Assembly (NCBI RefSeq): GCF_005871165.1
Contig: NZ_SWKP01000003.1
Coordinates: forward strand, 558,001-622,000
Length of the DNA stretch: 64,000 nucleotides
From: Maricaulis alexandrii
GTDB lineage: Bacteria > Pseudomonadota > Alphaproteobacteria > Caulobacterales > Maricaulaceae
Direction: 5' to 3'
A program made the position numbers and the translations under genes. This document shows, piece after piece, positions 42,329-53,104 of the stretch. The number at the start of each line of letters is the position of its first letter. The first letter of the stretch is position 1. The notes under the pieces are model-generated. The model searched no databases. It was not told the DNA's origin and saw nothing but the letters and a program-made list of their open reading frames with translations.

Positions 42329-42886
42329 TTAGCCGATAATCGCGACACCAAACAGATACATGTGCAAATTCATGAGGATAAGCGAGACAAGAACGCCCAG
42401 GACAATCGCAGTCAGATCCCCGCCCCAGCCTTTCACGACCGGCGGCGGCGTCTCGCGCAGACAGGCTGCAACGAAGGTGATCGCCGACCAGGCCAGGAAG
42501 CTGCCGAACAGGATCAGGGCGGCCAGCTCGCCATTGGCCAGGAAATGGGCCCCGGACCACAGGACGACACCGGCCAGCATGGGGTGACGCACCCAGCGGC
42601 GGATATGGCCCGGCGCGTAGGAGGACACGATCAGGATCAGGCCGATGGGCACGAGTGTGAAAGCGAGATGCCGGGTCCAGGCCGGCGGTACCCAGACCAC
42701 CTCACTGGGGTGGGCCAGGATCTTGCCGTAGATGATCAGGCCGAAGCCGACCAGGGACAGCGCGGTATAGACCAGCTTGTAGGGGGTTTCCCCGAGCTGC
42801 GCCTGGAGGCCGCTGCGCGCCCCCGGGATCACACGCAGAAAATGCACGCCAAGAAACAGGACAAGCCCGGCAATCAGGACCAGCAT
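42329..42886 (-). CDS. NnrU family membrane protein
   Basis: A 185-residue protein with five to six membrane helices. LVLFLGVHFLRVIPGARSGL at the start and IRRWVRHPMLAGVVLWSGAHFLANGE in the middle are NnrU signatures and also recall isoprenylcysteine methyltransferase-like proteins. NnrU was named in denitrification, but most members have no proven role. GGGAGG precedes the ATG. It lies between the two ECF modules on the same strand, so module A could be read through it. Confidence 0.85.
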   Translation of the reverse strand: MLVLIAGLVLFLGVHFLRVIPGARSGLQAQLGETPYKLVYTALSLVGFGLIIYGKILAHPSEVVWVPPAWTRHLAFTLVPIGLILIVSSYAPGHIRRWVRHPMLAGVVLWSGAHFLANGELAALILFGSFLAWSAITFVAACLRETPPPVVKGWGGDLTAIVLGVLVSLILMNLHMYLFGVAIIG

Positions 42887-42964
42887 GGACGCCTCCCCTC
42901 CATTTTGTCCTGACTATAGACGATTCATTCCGGCATGACGGACAAAACGTCCGGCGGCTCCGGC

Positions 42965-43312
42965 TCAGAAAATCCGGAAACGGCGCCAGCGCAGGAGCGG
43001 CCTGTCAGGATTGCGGCGCAGCCAGGCCTGGCCGGCATAGGCCACCAAGCCGGTGACCAGCAGCACCACCAGCAGCTCCAGCAAGGGCGCCCCCAGCGAA
43101 ACGGCCAGCTGGTCGATGACCGGCATGAGCAGGCCGGCCAGCACAACGAGACCCGCCAGAACAGCGGCGCGGACGGCCAGGCCGATGCGGAAACGGCGGC
43201 GGGCAACAGCCTCCATCACCTCGATCCGGAAAGCCGGGTCGACGGACGGCACCTCTCCCGCCTGGAAGAAGGCGGCGAGTGGATCGGTTTGCTGTTCGGG
43301 TTCGCGTGTCAT
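42965..43312 (-). CDS. Putative anti-sigma factor, module A
   Basis: A 115-residue protein: cytoplasmic N-terminus (LAAFFQAGEVPSVDPAFRIEVMEAVARRRFRIG), then two membrane helices (about 44-65 and 70-92) and a basic C-terminal tail. The N-terminal pattern matches the module B homologue. The start overlaps the sigma stop by 4 nt (ATGA). No zinc-binding HxxxCxxC motif. Anti-sigma role is inferred from position. Confidence 0.65.
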   Translation of the reverse strand: MTREPEQQTDPLAAFFQAGEVPSVDPAFRIEVMEAVARRRFRIGLAVRAAVLAGLVVLAGLLMPVIDQLAVSLGAPLLELLVVLLVTGLVAYAGQAWLRRNPDRPLLRWRRFRIF

Positions 43313-43839
43313 CCGCTCACTCCAAGGATCTCCATCAGCCGGGTGCGTCCCCGGCTGACATGGGATTTTACCGTACCCAGCGGCATTTCCAAGACTTGGG
43401 CCGCGTCGGCATGGGTCCAGCCGCCCGCCAGACACAGGGCCACGGCGGCGCGCTGGTCTTCGGGCAGCCGGGTCAGGGCCTGCTGCATGGCCAGATGCAT
43501 GTCACGATCCGGGCTCTCGGCCTGATCCTGAACGTCATGCCAGGCCTGGTCCCGATTGCGGCGGCGCGCCATGGAGCGGGCCGTCATCTTCGACTGCCGC
43601 CAGGCAATCCCGAACAACCAGGATTTCAGCTTGCGGCCATCATCCAGCAGGCGCAGCCGGGTCCAGGCGGTCAGAAAGACCTCCTGGGCGATGTCGTCGG
43701 CATCGGACTCATAGACGCAGATCCGCCGCAAGAAGCTGCGGACCGGCGACTGGTAACGGTCGACGATCCGCGCGAAGGCTGCGTCCGAGCCCGACCGGGC
43801 CGCCGCGACCAGCGCAGCGTCCGTGGGCTGCCCGGTCAT
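43309..43839 (-). CDS. ECF RNA polymerase sigma factor, module A
   Basis: A 176-residue ECF sigma factor: region 2 (FARIVDRYQSPVRSFLRRIC, ADDIAQEVFLTAWTRLRLL, LKSWLFGIAWRQSKM) and region 4 (ALTRLPEDQRAAVALCLAGGWTHADAAQVLEMPLGTVKSHVSRGRTRLMEIL). The stop of the upstream DUF6249-like gene shares a base with its start (TGATG). Region 2.4 and 4.2 helices resemble those of the module B factor, so overlapping promoter choice is plausible. Confidence 0.92.
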   Translation of the reverse strand: MTGQPTDAALVAAARSGSDAAFARIVDRYQSPVRSFLRRICVYESDADDIAQEVFLTAWTRLRLLDDGRKLKSWLFGIAWRQSKMTARSMARRRNRDQAWHDVQDQAESPDRDMHLAMQQALTRLPEDQRAAVALCLAGGWTHADAAQVLEMPLGTVKSHVSRGRTRLMEILGVSG

Positions 43840-44255
43840 CAGTCGTGCCGGCGACGCTTGCCCTTGAACAGGCCGCCGACCAGGAAGGCCAGCGACAGCA
43901 CGCCCAGGATCATGGCAACGAAGTACAATTCCTCCCGGACATCGCCCAGCAGGCCGGCATAGCCGGCATAGGCGAACACGCCGGCCAGACCGGCAAACAG
44001 GATGACCAGGAAGGCGTTGGACGAGCTGCCATCGCCGCTGCCCCCGTCTTCCTCATGCCAGTCGTGGCGGCCATCGTCGGGCTTGTCGAGCGAGGCCAGG
44101 AGTTCGGACGGCGGCTCCTTGCCGGCGGCGGTGTAGGTCTTGATCAGGTCGATCTTGGACTGGTGGCGCTTGTAACGCATGAAACTGCCCCAGCCCGCAG
44201 CCACGAACCAGCCCAGCGGAAACAGCAGCCACCAATAATGAAACAGGAAATCCAT
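43839..44255 (-). CDS. DUF6249-like membrane protein, module A
   Basis: A 138-residue protein: N-terminal membrane helix (3-22), then a cytosolic segment with KIDLIKTYTAAGKEPPSELLASL, an acidic Gly/Ser linker and two helices at about 82-102 and 110-128. The layout matches the module B protein. The ATG at 44255 is chosen because the frame upstream continues into the promoter-like site and has no matching partner in module B. It is the first gene of module A and is coupled to the sigma gene. Confidence 0.7.
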   Translation of the reverse strand: MDFLFHYWWLLFPLGWFVAAGWGSFMRYKRHQSKIDLIKTYTAAGKEPPSELLASLDKPDDGRHDWHEEDGGSGDGSSSNAFLVILFAGLAGVFAYAGYAGLLGDVREELYFVAMILGVLSLAFLVGGLFKGKRRRHD

Positions 44256-44301
44256 GTCGTCCTCGCAGTCTTGAAGCGCCTGATTGCGCCCTTTGTCCCT
44301 G

Positions 44302-44330
44302 AGTTGCCGCCGGATGCCGGTCTGGATGCA
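44302..44330 (-). promoter_or_regulatory. Candidate ECF-type promoter, module A
   Basis: On the minus strand TGCATCC (44330-44324), 16 bases, then GCAACT (44307-44302), then GGGACAAAGG. The spacing equals that of module B. The -35-like part lies inside an inverted repeat (CCGGTCT / AGACCGG, 44317-44340), which could bind a regulator. Confidence 0.55.
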
Positions 44331-44359
44331 CAAAGACCGGTTTTTATGCAGCCGCCGGT

Positions 44360-44995
44360 TCAGCCGGTCTCGACCGGGGTCCAGCAACAGCCTTCCATGA
44401 GGCGCGCACCGGTTTCGTCGCGCATGTCGATCATGGCTTCCCAGCCATAGTCGCGCTCACTCATCCCGTCGGAGCACTGGGCGGGCCGGATCAGGGCCAT
44501 GCCCGTCAGCTCACCGTCGAAATGATAGATGAAGGGCGCAAACCGGCCGCGCGCCGTCCGGGCGTCGGTGATCGCCACCGCCCGGTCTTCGCCCAGCGTC
44601 ATCATGTCATGATAGACCGCCGATCCATCCGGATTGATTGCGACACCCCAGAAGGGTTCCGTCCCGGCGCAGTGCAGGCCGGCCGGTGCGTCGAACCCGG
44701 CCACACTCGGCCGTTCCATCCCGTCCAGATAGGCCAGGCTGATCCAGCCGGACCCTTCCCCGCTGAGGATGCGGCCCCAGCCATGCCGGGTTTCCAGCAC
44801 CTCGACGGAGCGGGCAGTCGGCGCCAATTGCCCGATGATCGCCGATGTCGGGCTGGGCGTGGCCCGGATGTTCAGCGTGTCATGCGCGTCGACATTCACC
44901 ACCCGGTAGAGCGGCGGCGCGGCCTGGGCGTCTGCGGGCGCCGCACTCATCCAGACCAGTCCGCCCAGCACGGCGGCGATGACATATCGATGCAT
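44360..44995 (-). CDS. Secreted SH3b-domain protein with COG3650-like C-terminus
   Basis: A 211-residue protein: signal peptide ending ADAQA, a bacterial SH3 domain at about 29-90 (YRVVNVDAHDTLNIRATPSPTS, then GWISLAYL), and a C-terminal domain with LHCAGTEPFWGVAI near 107, the start motif of the COG3650 family. It ends with two adjacent cysteines (EGCCW). Periplasmic; SH3b domains often bind cell wall, but the ligand is unknown. It is the nearest gene upstream of ECF module A. Confidence 0.78.
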   Translation of the reverse strand: MHRYVIAAVLGGLVWMSAAPADAQAAPPLYRVVNVDAHDTLNIRATPSPTSAIIGQLAPTARSVEVLETRHGWGRILSGEGSGWISLAYLDGMERPSVAGFDAPAGLHCAGTEPFWGVAINPDGSAVYHDMMTLGEDRAVAITDARTARGRFAPFIYHFDGELTGMALIRPAQCSDGMSERDYGWEAMIDMRDETGARLMEGCCWTPVETG

Positions 44996-45052
44996 GGGCT
45001 CCCCCTGTCTCCGTGGCGCAGACTAGCGGGGTGCGCCGGGTCGGGCCAGTGA

Positions 45053-46594
45053 TCATCCGCCCGCAGCGGGCGCGGCCAGCGCCGTGCGGACTTTCGGCAT
45101 GATGCGACGGCTGACCGGCACCTCCTCGCCCTGGGACAGGGTCAGGCGCCCCACCCCGCCGGCATCCCGCTCCAGCGCACTGACAAAAGCGGTATTCACG
45201 ATATGGGAGCGGTGCACGCGCAGGAAGGTTTCCGGCAGTTCGGCCTCCAGCCCGGCCAGCGTGCCGTTGAACAGGGCCGTGCGGCCGTCGGCATAGTGCA
45301 ACTCGACATAATCGCCCGCGCCCTTGAGCTGCACGATCCGGTCCGTGGAGACATATTCCACCCGCCCGGAACTGACGAGCTGCAGCTGGGCCGGTGCGGC
45401 CCGCTGGCGCGCTTCGGCCAGGGCGGTTTCCAGCCGGCTGGCCCGGGTCTGTTCCGCCAGCCGCTCCCGGCGCGCCCGCACCAGGGCCTGTGCCTGCCGG
45501 TAAAACAGGAAGAGCAGGATGCCGGCGCTGCCGACATAGAGATAGAGATCCAGGAAGCGGCCGCCGAAGATCGGGATCAGCACGGCCAGGCCGGCAAACA
45601 CGGCAAAATGACTGAAGGCGCCGGCCTTGCCGCGCAGGGCCCACCACAGGCTCCAGCCCGCCCCGTGCACCAGGGCGGCGAGCAGGGCGAACCCCGTCTT
45701 GCCGTCAAACCCGCTTGCCGTCGCGACAATGGCCAGCATGACCAAGGCCAGACCGGCGAGGATCAGGCTGCGCATGCGGGCCGAATAGCCGGACAGGGTC
45801 TTGAACAAATAGGCGTTGAGGCACAGCCCGAAGGCAAAGGCGAAGGCGACAATCGCCATGAGGCGGATGTCATGCACGGGATAGGGATAGGCGAACACGC
45901 CGCGCGAGACTTCCCAGACGAGCTGTCCCCCGGCACAGAAAGAGGCCAGGGCCAGGATGACCGAGCTTTCCCGCGCCTCGCCCCGCCACGCCATCACACC
46001 GAAGAAGACCAGGCCCAGAACAAAGAAGCCCAGCGTCACCAGGGCCGGCCAGTAATGCATGGCGATCAGATCGGTCAGCTGCGTATAGGGGATCAGTCCG
46101 AGTGCATGCATGGGCGCATTCAGCCGGACATGGCTGTGATGGCCGGACAGGTGCAGGACAACGCGATTGCCCTCCGGCTGGAGCCAGGCCCGCGGGACAT
46201 AGAAGATCGCGTCCATCCGCCCCGGGATCTCCTCCCGGGCGCTGGCGCCGGGCTGGCCATTGCGCCCCAGGGCGTGCCCGTTGAGCCAGACTTCCGATGC
46301 CGCCTTGCCGGACAGGACCAGGCCCAACGGGGTACGGCCGGCCAGGTCTGTGTCACGAACCGGCAGGACGGTCTCGACCCAGAGCTCGCGATTCTGGGTG
46401 TCGAGTGAATACAGACCGGTCTGCTCGCAGTCCGGACCGTCGAACCGGTCAGGCCGGCCGCCATCGGGACCGGGCGGGCAGACAGTGAGAACCAGCCCGC
46501 CATGGGCGGCTGGCGGCTGGGCATCAGCCGGACTGCCGGACAGACCGGCAAACAGGAGCATGGCGCCAAGCGCCGACACGAAAAGCGATTTCAT
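45053..46594 (-). CDS. 7TM membrane receptor fused to a LytTR DNA-binding domain
   Basis: A 513-residue protein. Signal peptide (1-25), a beta-rich periplasmic domain (about 30-175), seven membrane helices (about 180-375), a coiled coil (about 380-410) and a LytTR domain at about 415-505 (LKGAGDYVELHYADGRTALFNGTL, FLRVHRSHIVNTAFV). No kinase or receiver domain, so it would sense outside and bind DNA directly from the membrane. It matches the 7TMR-DISM plan. Divergent from a secreted hydrolase 132 bp away, a possible target or co-regulated gene. Confidence 0.82.
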   Translation of the reverse strand: MKSLFVSALGAMLLFAGLSGSPADAQPPAAHGGLVLTVCPPGPDGGRPDRFDGPDCEQTGLYSLDTQNRELWVETVLPVRDTDLAGRTPLGLVLSGKAASEVWLNGHALGRNGQPGASAREEIPGRMDAIFYVPRAWLQPEGNRVVLHLSGHHSHVRLNAPMHALGLIPYTQLTDLIAMHYWPALVTLGFFVLGLVFFGVMAWRGEARESSVILALASFCAGGQLVWEVSRGVFAYPYPVHDIRLMAIVAFAFAFGLCLNAYLFKTLSGYSARMRSLILAGLALVMLAIVATASGFDGKTGFALLAALVHGAGWSLWWALRGKAGAFSHFAVFAGLAVLIPIFGGRFLDLYLYVGSAGILLFLFYRQAQALVRARRERLAEQTRASRLETALAEARQRAAPAQLQLVSSGRVEYVSTDRIVQLKGAGDYVELHYADGRTALFNGTLAGLEAELPETFLRVHRSHIVNTAFVSALERDAGGVGRLTLSQGEEVPVSRRIMPKVRTALAAPAAGG

Positions 46595-46726
46595 CCACCC
46601 AGAATAGCGCGCCGTTCACCGAACGCCGATGCCGCTGACCGGTTTGTCACAGCCGCTGACAGATCGGACCGTGATTTCACGCGGGCATTTTCCAGTTTGG
46701 GGGCCAGCCCCATTGAGAGGAAACCC

Positions 46727-48178
46727 ATGTCCCTGATCAAACCCGTCTGCCTCGCCCTGTCGCTCGCCGGGACCGCGCTCGCAGCCCCGGTCACCCTGGC
46801 CGAAGAGACCCCGATCCAGTTCACCGCCCAGTCCGGCGACAGTGTGGCCGCCTTCCAGGGTCATCTCGACGTGCCGGAGAACCGGGCCGATCCGGACAGC
46901 CGCATGATCCGGGTGAGCTATGTCCGCTTCCCGGCCACGACCGACACGCCGGGTCATCCCATCGTCTATCTCGCCGGCGGCCCCGGCGGATCCGGCAGTG
47001 CCACGGCCCGCGCCCACCGGTTCGAGCTTTTCATGCAGATGCGCCAGCACGGTGATGTCATCGCCTTTGACCAGCGTGGCACGGGCGACAGTACCGAACT
47101 GCCGGCCTGCACGTCCTCGGTGGTGATCGCCGACACCCAACCGGCCACGGATGACGAGATCGCATCGGCCTATCGTGCAGCGGTCGAGGAATGCGGGGCC
47201 TTCTGGCAGGGAGAAGGTGTGGACCTGACCGGCTATACCACAAGCGACAGCGTCGCCGACCTGTCGGACCTGCGGGCGCATCTGGGTGCCGAGCAGATTG
47301 ATCTGTGGGGGATTTCCTATGGCAGTCACCTCGCCCTCGCCGCGCTCGACGAGATACCCGACGAGATCGGCCGCGTGGTCATCGCCAGCGCCGAAGGCCT
47401 GGACCAGACCGTGAAACTCCCCGCCCGCACGGATGCCTATATCGCGCGCCTCCAGGCTGCGGTGGACAGCCAGCCCGCCGCCCGTGCCGCCTATCCGGAC
47501 ATTGCCGGCCTGATGCGCCGGGTCCATGCCCGGCTGGAGGCGAACCCCATGCCGCTGGAAATCCCGCAAGCGGACGGATCGATGGCGCCCTTCCTGCTGC
47601 AGCGTCACCATTTGCAGGAATATGCCGCCGGCCTGATTTCCGACCCGAACTGGGCGCGGATCATGCTGGCCCTCTATGCCAGCCTGGATGCGGGCGAACC
47701 CGGCCTCGCCATCGGCCTGCTGCAACGCTTCCACACGCCGGGCGAACCGATCACCCTGCGCGCCATGCCCACGGCCATGGATCTGGCGTCCGGAATCGGT
47801 GACGCCCGCCTCGCCACGGTCGAGGCCCAGGCCCGGGACAGCCTGCTCGGCGCCTATCTCAACTTCCCCATGCCGCAGATCCGCGGCGCCTGGGACGGGT
47901 TCGATCTGGGTGATGCGTTCCGCACACCGCCGACCGGCGACACGCCTGTCCTTCTTCTGACCGGCACGCTGGACGGACGGACCTATCCGGAAGGCCAGGC
48001 CGAGGCGGTCGCCGGGCTCAGCCAGGCCACGCAGGTCCTGGTCCACAATGCCGGCCACAATCTCTTCATGAGCTCACCGGAGGTCCATGATGTGATCCAC
48101 ACCTTCATGCGCGCAGAGCCGGTCATGGTGCATGACATCACGGTCGACCTGCCGGACTTCACACAATTGCCGTTCTGA
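46727..48178 (+). CDS. Secreted alpha/beta hydrolase, S33 prolyl-aminopeptidase-like
   Basis: A 483-residue protein with a signal peptide ending TLAEE. The catalytic triad is visible: Ser in GISYGSHL (about residue 203), Asp in TGTLDGRTYPEGQ, His in NAGHNLF. HRFELF and DQRGTGDS are typical of the S33/TAP-like branch, which removes N-terminal residues from peptides in the periplasm. The frame is open upstream to 46502, but the ATG at 46727 starts the signal peptide after GAGAGG. Divergent from the 7TM-LytTR regulator. Confidence 0.82.
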   Translation: MSLIKPVCLALSLAGTALAAPVTLAEETPIQFTAQSGDSVAAFQGHLDVPENRADPDSRMIRVSYVRFPATTDTPGHPIVYLAGGPGGSGSATARAHRFELFMQMRQHGDVIAFDQRGTGDSTELPACTSSVVIADTQPATDDEIASAYRAAVEECGAFWQGEGVDLTGYTTSDSVADLSDLRAHLGAEQIDLWGISYGSHLALAALDEIPDEIGRVVIASAEGLDQTVKLPARTDAYIARLQAAVDSQPAARAAYPDIAGLMRRVHARLEANPMPLEIPQADGSMAPFLLQRHHLQEYAAGLISDPNWARIMLALYASLDAGEPGLAIGLLQRFHTPGEPITLRAMPTAMDLASGIGDARLATVEAQARDSLLGAYLNFPMPQIRGAWDGFDLGDAFRTPPTGDTPVLLLTGTLDGRTYPEGQAEAVAGLSQATQVLVHNAGHNLFMSSPEVHDVIHTFMRAEPVMVHDITVDLPDFTQLPF

Positions 48179-48261
48179 CTCCCAATACCGCAAGAACGGG
48201 AACGCCAGGCGGGTGCGGACCGGGTGGAATGATCTAGACTGACCCACAGGAGGATCCTTCC

Positions 48262-49107
48262 ATGAGACCCGATAACCGCGCCCGCTATGCCGATCGCATC
48301 GACCGCGTTCTGGCGCACATCGAAACATCGGGCGCGCCCGAGAGCCTGGACCTGGAGGAGCTGGCCGGTATTGCCGCTCTCTCCTCCTTCCATTTCCACC
48401 GCGTTTTCCGCCTGATGACCGGGGAAACCCTGACCGAGACGCTGCGCCGGGTCCGTCTGGCGCGCACCCTGCCGGAGCTGGGCGACGAAACGGCCAGCAT
48501 CACCCGGGCCGCCGGTGCCGCCGGCTATTCCACCTCGCAGAGCTATGCCCGCGCCGTCCGGTCGGCGACCGGCGGCACGGCCAGCCAGTTGCGCCGCGAT
48601 CCGGCCCTGATGGCGCGCCTGCTCAAGCCGGAAACGCCGGACGGGACTGCCATGCCGGTGGAGATCGTCTCGACCGATCCTCTGCGGCTCCTGGCGATCC
48701 GCAATATCGGCGCCTATGCGGAACTCAACGAAACCTATGAAGCCCTGTTCGGCCGGGTCTTCGAAACCATGCCGATGGATGCGCTGCGCGGCATTTGGGG
48801 CGTGTGGCACCAGGATCCGCGCTTTGCCGCGCCGGAGCGTCTGGCGTTCGACTGCGCCATCGATGTCGGCGACAGGCCCGCACCGGACGGGGTCGATATC
48901 CTGGCCGTCGATGGCGGGCGCCATGCGCGCCTGCGTCATGTCGGTGATTATGACAGCCTGCACGACAGTATCGACCGTCTCTATGCCCGAATGATCGAGG
49001 CCGAGGAGGTTCTGGGCGACCGGCCGCTCTTCGTGAACTATGTCGATGATCCGGAGACCCGCCCGCCAGAGGAATGGCGCTCGGACATCTACCTTCCCCT
49101 CGCCTGA
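48262..49107 (+). CDS. AraC-family regulator with GyrI-like domain
   Basis: A 281-residue protein. Residues 1-110 are the AraC helix-turn-helix pair (LEELAGIAALSSFHFHRVFRLMTGETLTETLRRVRLARTL). Residues 120-281 are GyrI-like (VEIVSTDPLRLLAIRNIGAYAELNETYEALF, ending WRSDIYLPL), a fold that binds small hydrophobic effectors. It has a strong AGGAGG before the ATG. A drug- or metabolite-responsive activator; targets unknown. Confidence 0.88.
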   Translation: MRPDNRARYADRIDRVLAHIETSGAPESLDLEELAGIAALSSFHFHRVFRLMTGETLTETLRRVRLARTLPELGDETASITRAAGAAGYSTSQSYARAVRSATGGTASQLRRDPALMARLLKPETPDGTAMPVEIVSTDPLRLLAIRNIGAYAELNETYEALFGRVFETMPMDALRGIWGVWHQDPRFAAPERLAFDCAIDVGDRPAPDGVDILAVDGGRHARLRHVGDYDSLHDSIDRLYARMIEAEEVLGDRPLFVNYVDDPETRPPEEWRSDIYLPLA

Positions 49108-49191
49108 CACAGCGGCGAGGCCACCTGCCTGCCCGCCCTTGCCAGTCCCGCCGCTGCGGCCAAGACTGGCGGGGCGATCAGGAGCCGGACC

Positions 49192-49887
49192 ATGTGCGGA
49201 CGCTTTACACAGCTTTGGACCTGGGCAGAACTCCAAGGCTATTTCTCGATGTTCATGCCCGGCGCCTCGAATTTCGAGCCGGAATACAATATCGCCCCGA
49301 CGCGCGAGATCTGGGCCCTGATGCCGGAGAATGACGGGCTGAAACTGACCCGCGCCCGTTGGGGCCTGGTGCCGGCCTGGTGGAAGAAGCCGTTCAAGGA
49401 CCTGCCCAGCGCCTTCAATGCCCGCAGTGAAAGCGCCGCCGAACGCCCCTTCTTCCGGAGCGCCTTCAAACAGCGCCGCTGCATCATCCCGGTGAGCGGG
49501 TTCTATGAGTGGACCGGCAAGAAGGGCGAGCGCAAACCGCATTATTTCACGCGCCAGGACGGCAAGCCGCTCTTCCTGGCCGGTCTCTATGAAGACCACA
49601 CGGATGCGGAGACCGGCGAGATCACGACCAGTACGGTGATCCTGACCTGCGCCGCCAATCGCTTCATGTCGCACTTCCATGACCGCATGCCGGTCATCCT
49701 GGAGCCCGACGACATGCAGGCCTGGGTGGAAACGGGCTCTGAGGCCCTGCTCTCACCGGCCGACGAGGATGTATTGCAGGAATGGGCGGTGGACCCGAAG
49801 GTCAATTCCAGCCGCTATCAGGGGTCCGATGCGACCGATCCCTGGGAAGAAATGCCGACCCTCGGCCTGGCCCAGCCCAAGGGCTGA
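49192..49887 (+). CDS. SRAP domain protein (abasic-site DNA crosslinker, YedK/HMCES-like)
   Basis: A 231-residue protein. Cys2 (MCGRFTQ) becomes the N-terminal nucleophile that forms a stable crosslink with abasic sites in single-stranded DNA, protecting them from cleavage. The supporting residues Asn76 (FNARSES), Glu106 (GFYEW) and His161 (SHFHDRMP) match the YedK set with one-residue offset. AGGAGC precedes the start. Likely part of DNA-damage tolerance. Confidence 0.92.
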   Translation: MCGRFTQLWTWAELQGYFSMFMPGASNFEPEYNIAPTREIWALMPENDGLKLTRARWGLVPAWWKKPFKDLPSAFNARSESAAERPFFRSAFKQRRCIIPVSGFYEWTGKKGERKPHYFTRQDGKPLFLAGLYEDHTDAETGEITTSTVILTCAANRFMSHFHDRMPVILEPDDMQAWVETGSEALLSPADEDVLQEWAVDPKVNSSRYQGSDATDPWEEMPTLGLAQPKG

Positions 49888-49897
49888 GACGATCGCC

Positions 49898-50107
49898 TCA
49901 ATAGTGCGGCGGTTTGTGGGCTTCCGGCCCCGGCGCCAGGTCTTCCAGCGTCTCGACACGGCCCATCAGCTTGTCCAGACGACGCGTGATCCGTGTGATT
50001 TCCTCACGCTGGACCAGGATGACGGAATTCATGTCCTCGATTTCCTTTTCGGTATGCGCCAGGTGCGCTTCCAGGGCTTCGATACGCTCAAGCGTCTTGT
50101 CGGACAT
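49898..50107 (-). CDS. slyX: SlyX family protein
   Basis: A 69-residue coiled-coil protein with the SlyX pattern: ERIEALEAHLAHTEKEIEDMNSVILVQREEI and a C-terminal PHY (HKPPHY). The ATG at 50107 has GGAGACC upstream; a TTG 4 codons earlier is not needed. Function unknown in the family. It is convergent with the SRAP gene, with 10 bp between. Confidence 0.88.
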   Translation of the reverse strand: MSDKTLERIEALEAHLAHTEKEIEDMNSVILVQREEITRITRRLDKLMGRVETLEDLAPGPEAHKPPHY

Positions 50108-50186
50108 GCGGGTCTCCAAATTCGGACGCGGTTTCTAAGGCCGGCCCGGAGGCGAGGCCAGAGGCCTGCGCAGGTGTCTTACACAT

Positions 50187-50214
50187 GAAAAGGGCGGAGC
50201 CGAAGCCCCGCCCT
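50187..50214 (-). terminator. Rho-independent terminator of katG
   Basis: On the minus strand AGGGCGGGGC-TTCG-GCTCCGCCCT forms a stem with one G-U pair, then TTTTC. It lies 29 bases past the katG stop. Confidence 0.85.
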
Positions 50215-50242
50215 GTCATAAAGTTGTGGGTTGATGAACCGG

Positions 50243-53083
<2,841 letters not shown>

Positions 53084-53104
53084 CGCACGGGCCCGACCAG
53101 GCGG

